Assembly: GCA_019634895.1 (NCBI GenBank)
Contig: JAHCAM010000020.1
Location: 1-47,251, forward strand
Origin: Steroidobacteraceae bacterium
GTDB taxonomy: Bacteria > Pseudomonadota > Gammaproteobacteria > Steroidobacterales > Steroidobacteraceae
Length of the DNA: 47,251 bases
Direction: 5' to 3'
The position numbers were made by a program, and so were the translations under genes. The notes beneath the pieces were generated by a model. The model saw only the letters and a program-made list of their open reading frames with translations. It searched no databases and was not told the DNA's origin. Every line of letters starts with the position of its first letter. Positions within the stretch are counted from its first letter, which is position 1. This document shows, in pieces, positions 35,433-43,366 of this stretch.

Positions 35433-35759
35433 ATGGGCCGCGATCACAACCCGGTACCCGGGCAATGGTACGAAAGCCTGGAGGACGACGAGGTCTTCAA
35501 GGTCCTCTCCGTCGACGAGGACGCGGAACTCATCGAGCTGCAGTACGAGGACGGCGACGTCGAAGAGATCGACTATGAGACCTGGCAGGAGCTCGACCTC
35601 GAGTTGACCGAGGTGCCGGAGGGCTGGTCGGACTCGGATGGCGAGGACGACGCGGACGAGGACGACTTCGACGACGACGAGGACGACGACTGGGACGACG
35701 ACGAGGACGAAGACGACGACGAGGACGACGAGGACTACGGCGACCGCGACGACTACTGA
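35433..35759 (+). CDS. Small protein with a hyperacidic C-terminal tail
   Basis: The 108 residues split into a compact N-terminal domain (about 1-65: HNPVPGQWYESLEDDEVFKVLSVD, then IELQYEDGDVEEIDYETWQELDLEL) and a tail from ~67 to the end made almost only of Asp and Glu with a few Trp/Tyr. The N-terminal domain looks like a small family common in gammaproteobacteria (I believe DUF6763, not certain). ATG 35433 has an excellent GGGGAGGA site. The frame is open far upstream, but that part is not coding-like. The function is unknown; the polyacidic tail could bind metal or basic proteins, or mimic nucleic acid. Confidence 0.85.
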   Translation: MGRDHNPVPGQWYESLEDDEVFKVLSVDEDAELIELQYEDGDVEEIDYETWQELDLELTEVPEGWSDSDGEDDADEDDFDDDEDDDWDDDEDEDDDEDDEDYGDRDDY

Positions 35760-35887
35760 CGCGGCCTGCGCCCGCACCCGCCGTGCCGGAACCCCGGTGA
35801 CACCCGGCGGTCCAACCCGTTCCGGAAACGGGCCCGGCCTGCGCCGGGATTGAAACCTGCCCCACCCGCTCCCATCACAGGGCGACC

Positions 35888-36769
35888 ATGATGAGAATCC
35901 TGCTGTTCCTGCTCACCAACTTCGCGATCCTGCTGGTCGCGAGCGCCACGCTGCGGCTGCTCGGGGTCGAACCCTGGCTCGACCAGCAGGGCATCAATTT
36001 CACTTCGCTGCTGATCTTCGGGGCCGTGCTCGGCTTCGGCGGTGCGTTCGTGTCGCTCGCCATCTCGAAATGGTCCGCCAAGCGCATGATGCGGGTGCAG
36101 GTCATCGAACAGCCGCGCAACGAGACCGAGGCCTGGCTGGTCGAGACCGTGCGCCGGCAGGCGCAGCTCGCCGGCATCGGCATGCCGGAGGTCGGCGTGT
36201 TCAATGCCCCCGAGCCGAACGCCTTCGCCACCGGCGCGCGCCGCGACCAGGCGCTGGTCGCCGTCAGCACCGGCCTGCTGCAGCGGATGAACCGGCAGCA
36301 GGTCGAGGCGGTGCTCGGCCACGAGGTCAGCCACGTCGCCAACGGCGACATGGTGACGCTGACGCTGATCCAGGGCGTCGTGAACACCTTCGTGTTCGTG
36401 CTCTCGCGCCTGCTCGGCCAGATCGTGGACAGGGTCGTGTTCAGGAACGAGCGCGGCCACGGGCCCGCGTTCTGGGTCACCACCATCGTCGCCGAGGTCG
36501 TGCTCGGGTTCCTGGCGATGATGATCGTCATGTGGTTCTCGCGCCGGCGCGAGTTCCGGGCCGACAGCGGCGGCGCGCGCCTCGCCGGCCGCCACCACAT
36601 GATCGGCGCGCTCGAGGCGCTGCAGCGCAGCCACGGCCAGCCCCTGCCCGACAAGATGGCGGCATTCGGCATCAGCGGCGGGATGGGCCAGGGCCTGAAG
36701 AAGCTGTTCCTCAGCCACCCCCCGCTCGAGGAGCGGATCGCGGCGCTGCGCGCGGCACCCGGCGTCTGA
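35888..36769 (+). CDS. htpX: Membrane zinc metalloprotease HtpX
   Basis: This inner-membrane protease degrades misfolded membrane proteins together with FtsH. The 293 residues have two N-terminal transmembrane segments (about 4-24 and 38-60), the zinc motif His145-Glu146-x2-His149 ([14 protein letters not shown]), two further transmembrane segments (about 157-177 and 194-215) and the third zinc ligand region [16 protein letters not shown]. The start is ATG 35888; a second ATG follows directly. It ends 35 bases before an FAD-oxidase gene. The 128-base gap before it holds a small CCCGTT/AACGGG hairpin (35816-35832) and nothing else I can name. Confidence 0.96.
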   Translation: MMRILLFLLTNFAILLVASATLRLLGVEPWLDQQGINFTSLLIFGAVLGFGGAFVSLAISKWSAKRMMRVQVIEQPRNETEAWLVETVRRQAQLAGIGMPEVGVFNAPEPNAFATGARRDQALVAVSTGLLQRMNRQQVEAVLGHEVSHVANGDMVTLTLIQGVVNTFVFVLSRLLGQIVDRVVFRNERGHGPAFWVTTIVAEVVLGFLAMMIVMWFSRRREFRADSGGARLAGRHHMIGALEALQRSHGQPLPDKMAAFGISGGMGQGLKKLFLSHPPLEERIAALRAAPGV

Positions 36770-36804
36770 CTCCCGCCACGCGGGGCGACGGCGCCCTGCG
36801 TAAG

Positions 36805-38256
36805 ATGTCCGTCATGGACCGGCCCGGCGGCGCGATAGCGGACGCGGACCTGCAGGCGCTCAGGAAGCTGCTGGGCGCCGGCGGTTACCTCGATGCGGCG
36901 GGCGACCGCGCGCCGTTCGAAACCGACCACCGCGGCATCTGTCACGGCCGCACGCCGCTGGTCGCGCTGCCGGACTCGACCGCGAAGGTCGCGGAACTGG
37001 TGCGCTACTGCGCCGGCCGCCGCATCGGCCTGGTGCCTCAGGGCGGCAACACGAGTTACTGCGGCGGCGCGACGCCGCGACCGGGCGGTGGCGACATCGT
37101 CGTGTCACTACGGCGCATGCGCCGCATCCGCGCCGTGGATCCCGCCGGCGATTCGCTGACCGCCGACGCCGGCTGCGTGCTCGCGGCGCTGCAGGACGCC
37201 GCCGCTGCGGCGGGGCGGCTGTTGCCGATGTCGCTGGGTTCGGAAGGCAGCTGCACGCTCGGCGGCATCGTCTCCACCAATGCCGGCGGCACGGCCGTGC
37301 TGCGCTACGGGATGATGCGCGACCTGGTGCTCGGGCTCGAGGTGGTCCTGCCCGACGGCAGCGTGCTCGACCAGCTCAGGGGGTTGCGCAAGGACAACAC
37401 CGGCTACGATGTGAAGCAGCTGTTCATCGGCGCGGAGGGCACGCTCGGCATCGTGACCGCAGCCTGCCTGCGGCTGTTCCCGCGCCCGGCGGTGACGGCG
37501 ACCGCCTTCGCGGCGCTCGCCTCGCCAGGCGCCGCGCTGACGCTGCTCACGCAACTGCGCGCGGCGCTCGGTGACGCCATCACGACCTTCGAGCTGGTCC
37601 CGCGGCTCGCCCTCGAGCTGGTCTGCCGCCACGTACCGGGCGGCCGCGACCCCTTCGAACGGGCGCACGACTGGTACGTGCTCGCCGAGGCGACGGCGCC
37701 GCAGCCGGACGCGGATCTGGCCGCGCGACTCGAGCAGTCACTCGCCGCCGCGATCGACGCCGGCACCGCCGCCGATGCGGTCACCGCCGCCTCGATGGCG
37801 CAGCGCGATGCCCTGTGGCGGCTGCGCGAGGCGATCCCGGAGGCCCAGCGCGCCGAAGGTTCCGGCCTCAGGCACGACATCTCGGTGGCGCCGGCGGACC
37901 TGCCGCGCTTCATCGAGGAGGGCCGCGCCCTGATCGCGCAGCACGCCCCCGGGGCAAGGCTGGTGGCCTACGGCCATCTCGGCGACGGCAACCTGCACTT
38001 CAACGTCAGCGCGGCGGCGGGCGACGACGGCCGCTCGCTGCAGGCCGCAGGCCCCGCCATCCGCCGCGCCGTGCACGAGCTCGTGGCCCGCCACCGCGGC
38101 AGCTTCAGCGCCGAGCACGGCATCGGCCAGCTCAAGGTGGACGAGCTCGCCCGCTACGAGGACCCCGCGGCGCTCGAACTGATGCGCCGCCTCAAGCGTG
38201 CGCTCGATCCGTGCGGAATCATGAACCCGGGCAAGGTGCTGGAAACAGCCGCGTGA
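36805..38256 (+). CDS. FAD-linked oxidase, D-2-hydroxyacid dehydrogenase type
   Basis: The 483-residue flavoenzyme belongs to the GlcD/D-2-hydroxyglutarate dehydrogenase/D-lactate dehydrogenase family. The PCMH FAD-binding domain (about 30-215) has GLVPQGGNTSYCGGATP, SLGSEGSCTLGGIVSTNAGGTAVLRYG and GAEGTLGIVTAACLRLFP. The C-terminal FAD-oxidase domain has YGHLGDGNLHFNVS (metal/substrate histidines) and SFSAEHGIGQLKVDEL, ending in DPCGIMNPGKVL. ATG 36805 and ATG 36814 are both possible starts; neither has a strong ribosome site. The substrate cannot be decided. Confidence 0.92.
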   Translation: MSVMDRPGGAIADADLQALRKLLGAGGYLDAAGDRAPFETDHRGICHGRTPLVALPDSTAKVAELVRYCAGRRIGLVPQGGNTSYCGGATPRPGGGDIVVSLRRMRRIRAVDPAGDSLTADAGCVLAALQDAAAAAGRLLPMSLGSEGSCTLGGIVSTNAGGTAVLRYGMMRDLVLGLEVVLPDGSVLDQLRGLRKDNTGYDVKQLFIGAEGTLGIVTAACLRLFPRPAVTATAFAALASPGAALTLLTQLRAALGDAITTFELVPRLALELVCRHVPGGRDPFERAHDWYVLAEATAPQPDADLAARLEQSLAAAIDAGTAADAVTAASMAQRDALWRLREAIPEAQRAEGSGLRHDISVAPADLPRFIEEGRALIAQHAPGARLVAYGHLGDGNLHFNVSAAAGDDGRSLQAAGPAIRRAVHELVARHRGSFSAEHGIGQLKVDELARYEDPAALELMRRLKRALDPCGIMNPGKVLETAA

Positions 38257-38311
38257 ACGGATCCGCGACCGCGCAACCGCGGCGCTCGCGCGGACACCGG
38301 GCGGCGGCAGC

Positions 38312-39193
38312 CTACTTCTGCTGGCCCGCCGGGCTCGTCCAGCGGCTGTGCTGCCGGATCAGGCCCTCCTGCGCGACGCTCGCGACCAGCACTCCTTCGC
38401 GCGTGTAGACCAGGCCGCGGCCGAAACCGCGCGCGCCCGAGGCGCTCGGACTGTCCAGCACGTACAGCAACCAGTCGTCCACGCGCAAGTCGCGGTGGAA
38501 CCAGATCGCATGGTCGATCGAGGCCATCTGCAGCTGCAGGAACGATACGCCGTGCGGCAGCGTCGAGGTCTCGAGCAGGTGGTAGTCGGAGACATAGGCC
38601 AGCAGGCAGCGGTGCAGCGGCTGGTCGTCCGGCAGCGGCGCGACCGCGCGGAACCAGACCCGCCGCTGCGGCTCGCGCTTCACCGGATTCAGGTAGTCGG
38701 GCGGATCCACGGGCCGGATGTCGAACGGCCGCTGGTGGCGGAAGAAGCACTGCAGCCGCTCGGGCACGCGGTCGGCGATCGCGGCGTTGAGCTCGCCGAT
38801 GTCGCGCAGGTCTTCGGGCGGCTCTGACTCCGGCATCGGCGCCTGGTGGTCGAGGCCCTGCTCCACGTTCTGGAAGGAAGCCGACATGGTCAGGATCTGC
38901 TGGCCATGCTGGATCGCGACCACGCGCCGGCTGGTGAAGCTGCCGCCGTCGCGGCTGCGGTCCACCTCGAAGATGATGGGCGCATTGACGTCGCCGCGGC
39001 GCAGGAAGTAGGCGTGCAGGGAGTGCACCAGGCGCCCGTCCACGGTGCGCGAGGCGGCGACCAGCGCCTGCCCCAGGACCTGGCCGCCGAACACCTGCGG
39101 CGCGCCGATGTCGCGGCTCTGGCCGCGGAACAGGTTGTCCTCCAGCCGCTCGAGGTCGAGCAGTTTCAGGAGCTCGGCGAGGCGTGCCTCCAC
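38312..39193 (-). CDS. tesB: Acyl-CoA thioesterase II
   Basis: TesB hydrolyses medium- and long-chain acyl-CoA to free acid and CoA in the cytosol. The 293 residues (E. coli 286) contain two hot-dog repeats. The N-terminal one has FGGQVLGQALVAASRTV and SLHAYFLRRGD; the C-terminal one has YVSDYHLLET, MASIDHAIWFH and LVASVAQEGLIR, containing the Asp and Gln expected of the active site. The start is GTG 39193. It is convergent with the FAD-oxidase gene across 55 bases and ends the reductase-tesB pair on the minus strand. Confidence 0.93.
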   Translation of the reverse strand: MEARLAELLKLLDLERLEDNLFRGQSRDIGAPQVFGGQVLGQALVAASRTVDGRLVHSLHAYFLRRGDVNAPIIFEVDRSRDGGSFTSRRVVAIQHGQQILTMSASFQNVEQGLDHQAPMPESEPPEDLRDIGELNAAIADRVPERLQCFFRHQRPFDIRPVDPPDYLNPVKREPQRRVWFRAVAPLPDDQPLHRCLLAYVSDYHLLETSTLPHGVSFLQLQMASIDHAIWFHRDLRVDDWLLYVLDSPSASGARGFGRGLVYTREGVLVASVAQEGLIRQHSRWTSPAGQQK

Positions 39194-39200
39194 GGCGGGC

Positions 39201-40253
39201 TCAGTCCGGCGGCGCGACGCCGAGCCGCTCGCGCATGATCGGGCTCGTGGTCGTGTACTGGAGGAACTGGCGCTTATCGGGATAGAGGTGGTGCTGCACG
39301 CCGAACGCCGCCAGCGCCGCCTCGTGGAAGCCGGAGAGGATCAGCTTCTTCTTGCCCGGGTAGGCGTTGATGTCGCCGATCGCGAAGATGCCGGGCTCGC
39401 TGGTCTGGAATTTTTCCGTGTCCACCGCGAGCGCCTTCTTCTCGAGCGCGAGGCCCCAGTTCGCGACCGGCCCCAGCTTCGGGTGCAGGCCGAAGCAGGC
39501 CAGGATCCGGGTGCAGCGCAGCTCGGTCGTCGCCTTGTCGCGGCCGACGATCACGGCGCCCGCGATGCGCCCGCCCTCCTCGACGAGCGACTGGATGGTG
39601 CCCTCGAGGTGGCGCAGCCGGCCCGCGGCGGCCAGTTCCTTCATGCGCGCGACCGAAGCCGGCGCCGCGCGGAACTCCGCGCGCCGGTGCACGAGCGCGA
39701 GCGAGCGCGCCTTGCCGCAGAGTTCGAGCGTCCAGTCGAGCGCGCTGTCGCCGCCGCCCGCGACCAGCACGTCCTGGCCGTGGAATTCCGCGGCGCTCTT
39801 CACGCGGTAGTGCAGCTGCGTGCCCTCGAAGCGCTCGGCTTCCGGCACCATGAGCCGCCGCGGCTGGAACGAGCCGAGCCCGGCCGCGATGATCACGGCG
39901 CCGGCGTCGAAGCGCGTGCCCGCGGCGGTGACGAGCTCGAACCGCCCGTCGTCCCGGCGGCGCAACTCCGTCACCTCCTGGCCCAGATGCATGCCGGCAT
40001 GGAACGGCTTGATCTGCTGCAGCAGGCGGTCGATCAGCTCCTGCGCGCCGCAGACCGGCAGCGCCGGGATGTCGTAGATCGGCTTGTCGGGATACAGCTC
40101 GGTGCACTGGCCGCCCGGATGCGCGAGCGAATCCACGACCTCGCACTTGATGCCAAGCAGGCCGAGCTCGAACACCGCGAACAGGCCGACCGGACCTGCG
40201 CCGACGATGACGCATTCGGTGCGGATGGGCTGTTCGCCAACGGACTCGGCCAC
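39201..40253 (-). CDS. Ferredoxin/flavodoxin-NADP+ reductase, thioredoxin-reductase-like type
   Basis: The 350-residue flavoprotein has an N-terminal FAD-binding motif (CVIVGAGPVGLFAVFELGLLG), CTELYPDKPIYDIPALP, a central NADP-binding motif (VLVAGGGDSALDW with a following LVHRR) and the C-terminal FAD segment GIFAIGDINAYPGKKKLI. It lacks the CxxC of thioredoxin reductase, which places it with the YumC-type FNR family. GTG 40253 is the start, with GGGAGG six bases upstream. It may reduce the adrenodoxin-type or Rieske ferredoxins seen elsewhere in the window (inference). It is divergent from the XdhC gene and 7 bases before the tesB start. Confidence 0.92.
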   Translation of the reverse strand: MAESVGEQPIRTECVIVGAGPVGLFAVFELGLLGIKCEVVDSLAHPGGQCTELYPDKPIYDIPALPVCGAQELIDRLLQQIKPFHAGMHLGQEVTELRRRDDGRFELVTAAGTRFDAGAVIIAAGLGSFQPRRLMVPEAERFEGTQLHYRVKSAAEFHGQDVLVAGGGDSALDWTLELCGKARSLALVHRRAEFRAAPASVARMKELAAAGRLRHLEGTIQSLVEEGGRIAGAVIVGRDKATTELRCTRILACFGLHPKLGPVANWGLALEKKALAVDTEKFQTSEPGIFAIGDINAYPGKKKLILSGFHEAALAAFGVQHHLYPDKRQFLQYTTTSPIMRERLGVAPPD

Positions 40254-40312
40254 GATCGCCTCCCTGGAACGGCTGGCCGCAACCCCCCGGGTGCGCGGCT
40301 GGGGCCGGCATT

Positions 40313-40331
40313 CTAGCCGATGATAGGCTAG
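40313..40331. promoter_or_regulatory. Small palindrome in the divergent FNR/XdhC region
   Basis: CTAGCC (40313-40318) and GGCTAG (40326-40331) form a perfect 6-base inverted repeat across GATGATA, centred in the 84-base region between the reductase and XdhC genes. On the minus strand it adjoins TAGAAT, a possible -10 of the reductase gene. It could be an operator. Confidence 0.35.
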
Positions 40332-40337
40332 CCACTC

Positions 40338-41375
40338 ATGATGCATCCCCTGGCCGCCCCCCTCGCGCCGCTGCTGCGCGACTTCGTCGAATTGCAGGCG
40401 CGGGGCGCGCCCTGCGTGCTGGCGACGGTAGTCGCGACCGCCGGCTCGACCTACCGCAAGAGCGGCGCGCAGATGCTGATCACCGCCGCTGCCGAGCCGC
40501 GCGGCCTGCTCTCCGGCGGCTGCCTGGAAGCGGATCTCGTGGAGCGCGCCCGGCGCGTGCTGGACTGCGGCCGGGCCGAGCTCGCAACCTACGACATGCG
40601 CGGCGAGGATGACCTGCTGTTCGGCATCGGCAGCGGTTGCGAGGGTGCGATGGAGGTGTTGCTGCAGCGCGTGGGGCCTGCCGAGGCCTGGCAACCGCTC
40701 GCGCACTTGGCCCGTTGCGTCGGCGAGCGCCGCGACGAGTCGCTCGCGATCATCGTGGACGGGCCCGCCGCCGGGCGCGCGTGGTGGGCGGGCGGCGGCG
40801 ATGCGCCCTGGCCCGAACCGCCCGAGGCTGCCGCCGCGCGCCGGGCGCGCTCGACACAACTGCTGCCATGCAGCGCCGGCGGCCAGACGCTGCGGGTGCT
40901 GTCGTTGCCGATCGCGCTGCCGCCCGGACTGCTGATCTGCGGCGCGGGCGCCGATGCCGTACCGCTGGCGCGGCTCGCAGTGTCACTCGGCTTCGACGTG
41001 ACGGTCTGCGACCATCGGCCGGCGCTCGCCCTGGCCAGCCGATTTCCGCACTGCGACGTGCGCTGCATCGCCGCGGCGGAGCTGGCCCCGAAGCTGCAGC
41101 CGCCCGCTTTTCGCGCGGCCGTCGTCATGAGCCACCACCTGCCCTCGGATCAGGCGTACCTGCAGTGGCTCGCCGGCAGCGAGATCGGTTTCATCGGCCT
41201 GCTGGGACCGCCGGCGCGGCGCGCGCGGCTGCTCGGCGCCCTGGGGCCTGCCGCCCGGGCGCTGCAGGCACGCCTGCACGCGCCGGTCGGCCTCGACATC
41301 GGCGCGCGCACGCCCGAGGCGATCGCGCTCGCCATCGCCGCCGAACTGCATGCCTGGATCGCCCGCGATTTCTAA
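40338..41375 (+). CDS. XdhC/CoxI family molybdenum-enzyme maturation protein
   Basis: XdhC-family proteins bind the molybdenum cofactor, promote its sulfuration and hand it to xanthine-dehydrogenase-type enzymes. The 345 residues have the N-terminal XdhC domain (ATVVATAGSTYRKSGAQMLI, GLLSGGCLEADLVERA and GIGSGCEGAMEVLLQ) and a C-terminal Rossmann domain (LLICGAGADAVPLARLAVSLGFDVTVCDHRP, then VVMSHHLPSDQAYL and IGFIGLLGPPARRARLL). No molybdo-hydroxylase subunit genes are adjacent; the client enzyme is elsewhere. ATG 40338 is followed directly by another ATG. The last codons (Ala-Arg-Asp-Phe-stop) lie in the inverted repeat at 41359-41470. Confidence 0.92.
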   Translation: MMHPLAAPLAPLLRDFVELQARGAPCVLATVVATAGSTYRKSGAQMLITAAAEPRGLLSGGCLEADLVERARRVLDCGRAELATYDMRGEDDLLFGIGSGCEGAMEVLLQRVGPAEAWQPLAHLARCVGERRDESLAIIVDGPAAGRAWWAGGGDAPWPEPPEAAAARRARSTQLLPCSAGGQTLRVLSLPIALPPGLLICGAGADAVPLARLAVSLGFDVTVCDHRPALALASRFPHCDVRCIAAAELAPKLQPPAFRAAVVMSHHLPSDQAYLQWLAGSEIGFIGLLGPPARRARLLGALGPAARALQARLHAPVGLDIGARTPEAIALAIAAELHAWIARDF

Positions 41376-41470
41376 AGGGGACGCGTCCCATTATCCCGGC
41401 CGCAAGCTGCTGCTCTGGGGCAGGCGCGAACCGGATAATGGGACGCGTCCCCTTTAGAAATCGCGGGCGA
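41359..41470. repeat. 38-bp perfect inverted repeat between convergent genes (family A)
   Basis: Arms at 41359-41396 and 41433-41470 are perfect reverse complements over 38 bases with a 36-base loop. Each arm carries TAAAGGGGACGCGTCC followed by CATTA, the same core as the repeat at 7397-7459. The outer parts of the arms are coding: both the XdhC gene and the convergent FGE-like gene end in Ala-Arg-Asp-Phe-stop written by the same bases, and both TAA stops are the first three bases of the core. Confidence 0.92.
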
Positions 41471-42398
41471 CGCGGAAGCCGAGATCGGACTGGCGGTGGC
41501 CGGCGAGCTCGGAGCCTCGCGCGGGCGCGCGGGCGTCACGCGGGCGGCTGGCCCAGGAGCCGCCGCGCACGCCGCGGCGTTCGCAGCCGCCCTGCCAGGT
41601 CCAGGCGCGGCCATCCTCGGGCCGCCCGAGGTAGCTCCCGGTATAGCAGTCCATGACCCATTCGCGGGCATTGCCGATGACGTCGAACAGGCCGAAGGCG
41701 TTCGGCCTGTACTGCGCGACCGGCGCCAGCAGCGGCGCGCGATCATTGCAGCGCGCGTTCGGCCACGGCAGGCGCAGCGTGTCGACGGCCGATGCGTCGT
41801 ACACGTTCGCGTGGTCACAGGCGAGCGACAGCGCCTGGTCTTCGCGCGAATCTGCCTCGCCCCAGAAGCGCGGGAACGAGGTCCCGCCGCGGGCCGCGTA
41901 CTCCCACTCCGCCTCGGACGGCAGCCGGTAGCGCTGGCCGCTCTGCTGCGACAGCCACTCGGCGTAGGCGCGCGCGTCCTCCCAGTTCACGCAGACCACC
42001 GGCTCGTCGTCGCGCGGCGGCTGCGCAAAGCCCGGATCGCGCCAGCCGCGGTCGCGCTCCTCGACCCACTCGCCGCCCAGCCGGACGCGGCAGCCTGGCG
42101 CGGGTTCCGCACCGGTCGCTTCCACGTAGCGGCGGAATTCGCCCACCGTGATCTCCCTGCGCGACACCAGGAACGGGCGCGTGAACGAGATCGCGACGGA
42201 CGGCGATTCGCCGGTCGCCCGGTCGAGCTCGGGGGCGTCGGCGGCGGAGCCCATGCGGAATTGCCCCGGCGGCACCTGCGCCATCTCCGGGCAGACGCCG
42301 CAATCGCGCGCCGGAGCCGCGGACGACGCCGGGGACTGCTGGGCCACGGCGACCAGCGGAGCCAGCAGCAGCGCGGCCAACGCGGTGCGGACGTACAT
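41454..42398 (-). CDS. Exported formylglycine-generating-enzyme-like protein (copy 1)
   Basis: This 314-residue protein has a signal peptide (about 1-20, MYVRTALAALLLAPLVAVAQ) and an FGE-sulfatase (SUMF1) domain. The domain shows CGVCPEMAQVPPGQFRMGS, RYRLPSEAEWEYAARGG, FGLFDVIGNAREWVMDCYTGSY and RRGVRGGSW. The paired cysteines that bind copper in true formylglycine-generating enzymes near the C-terminus are absent, so it is probably not an active FGE. Its start overlaps the stop of copy 2 by one base (TGATG). The two copies are paralogous along their length and follow a DegP-type protease in one operon. A binding or adaptor role in the periplasm is a guess. Its last codons lie in the inverted repeat. 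Confidence 0.88.
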   Translation of the reverse strand: MYVRTALAALLLAPLVAVAQQSPASSAAPARDCGVCPEMAQVPPGQFRMGSAADAPELDRATGESPSVAISFTRPFLVSRREITVGEFRRYVEATGAEPAPGCRVRLGGEWVEERDRGWRDPGFAQPPRDDEPVVCVNWEDARAYAEWLSQQSGQRYRLPSEAEWEYAARGGTSFPRFWGEADSREDQALSLACDHANVYDASAVDTLRLPWPNARCNDRAPLLAPVAQYRPNAFGLFDVIGNAREWVMDCYTGSYLGRPEDGRAWTWQGGCERRGVRGGSWASRPRDARAPARGSELAGHRQSDLGFRVARDF

Positions 42399-43366
42399 CA
42401 GCGATCCTCCGCAGCCGAGCCGCGGCCCTCGAGATCGAGTGCGACGCGAAATCCCGTGTCGTCCGCCCGATCTTCGGCCGCAGCGCCGTCCCGGTGCGCG
42501 CTGCGCGCAAAGCCGGTCGGCGTGCGCCAGCTGCCGCCGCGCAGCACGCGCTCGCGGCAACCGCCCAGCCATTCCCAGGCGCGCGCATCCGTGGGCCGGC
42601 CCTCGTAGCTGCCGGTGGCGCAGTCCTGCACCCATTCGCGCACGTTGCCGATCATGTCGTGCAGCCCGAAACGATTCGCGCCGAAACGCCCGACCGGCGC
42701 CAGATCGGGGTAGCCGTCGCGGCAGCCGGCAGGCGTCCAGCCCAGGCGGTAATGCCCGTCGGCGGTCAGGTCATACACGTTCGCGAACTGGCAGCCGGAA
42801 GCCGCATCGTCGCCCCAGGGACGCGACGTTACCGATCCTGCGCGCGCCGCGTATTCCCATTCCGCCTCCGAAGGCAGCCGGTAGCGCGCGCCGGTCTTGC
42901 GCGCCAGCCATTGCACGTAGGCCTGCGCATCCGTGAACGAGACGCAGGTGACCGGGTGATCGTCCTGCAGCGCCGACGGCGTCGCAGGATCACGCCAGCC
43001 ACGCCGCACGTCGTCGTGCAGCCGGGCGAGCGCGGGGTCCCAGTTGCGGCAGCCCGGGCGCGGCTCGTGATCGGTGTCGGCGATGAACCTCGCGTACTGC
43101 GCGCGGGTCACCTCGTGGCGGCCGATCGCGAAAGCGCGCGGGATGCGCACGACCACGGGACCGGACTCGGCGCGCGCGGCGCCGGATGCCGATGCGGCGC
43201 CCGGCGTGCCCATCACGAACAGGCCGGCCGGCACCACCACCATCTCCGGGCAGCCGTCGCAGCTTCGGAACACCGTGCCCGCCGGCCGCATGGCCTCGGC
43301 GGCGCCGGCAAGCGGCGACGCCGCCAGCAGCACGGCCGCCGCCGCGGCGAATCGCAGCCGCGGCAT
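42398..43366 (-). CDS. Exported formylglycine-generating-enzyme-like protein (copy 2)
   Basis: This 322-residue paralogue of the downstream gene has a signal peptide (about 1-23, MPRLRFAAAAAVLLAASPLAGAA). Its FGE-sulfatase domain carries CDGCPEMVVVPAGLFVMGT, IGRHEVTRAQYARFIADT, RYRLPSEAEWEYAARAG, FGLHDMIGNVREWVQDCATGSY and ERVLRGGSW. Like copy 1 it lacks the C-terminal cysteine pair of catalytic FGEs, while the CxxCPEM motif near the N-terminus is kept in both. The start overlaps the protease stop by one base (TGATG). No sulfatase gene is in the window. Confidence 0.88.
   Translation of the reverse strand: MPRLRFAAAAAVLLAASPLAGAAEAMRPAGTVFRSCDGCPEMVVVPAGLFVMGTPGAASASGAARAESGPVVVRIPRAFAIGRHEVTRAQYARFIADTDHEPRPGCRNWDPALARLHDDVRRGWRDPATPSALQDDHPVTCVSFTDAQAYVQWLARKTGARYRLPSEAEWEYAARAGSVTSRPWGDDAASGCQFANVYDLTADGHYRLGWTPAGCRDGYPDLAPVGRFGANRFGLHDMIGNVREWVQDCATGSYEGRPTDARAWEWLGGCRERVLRGGSWRTPTGFARSAHRDGAAAEDRADDTGFRVALDLEGRGSAAEDR

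Noticed and set aside
35640..35757. GAC/GAG-rich run as a tandem repeat or CRISPR-like array
   Set aside because: It is a low-complexity coding stretch for Asp/Glu in an open frame with a good start site; there are no regular repeat units or spacers.
41454..43366. The two FGE-like proteins as true formylglycine-generating enzymes
   Set aside because: The C-terminal cysteine pair needed for copper binding and catalysis is absent in both, and no sulfatase gene is in the window.
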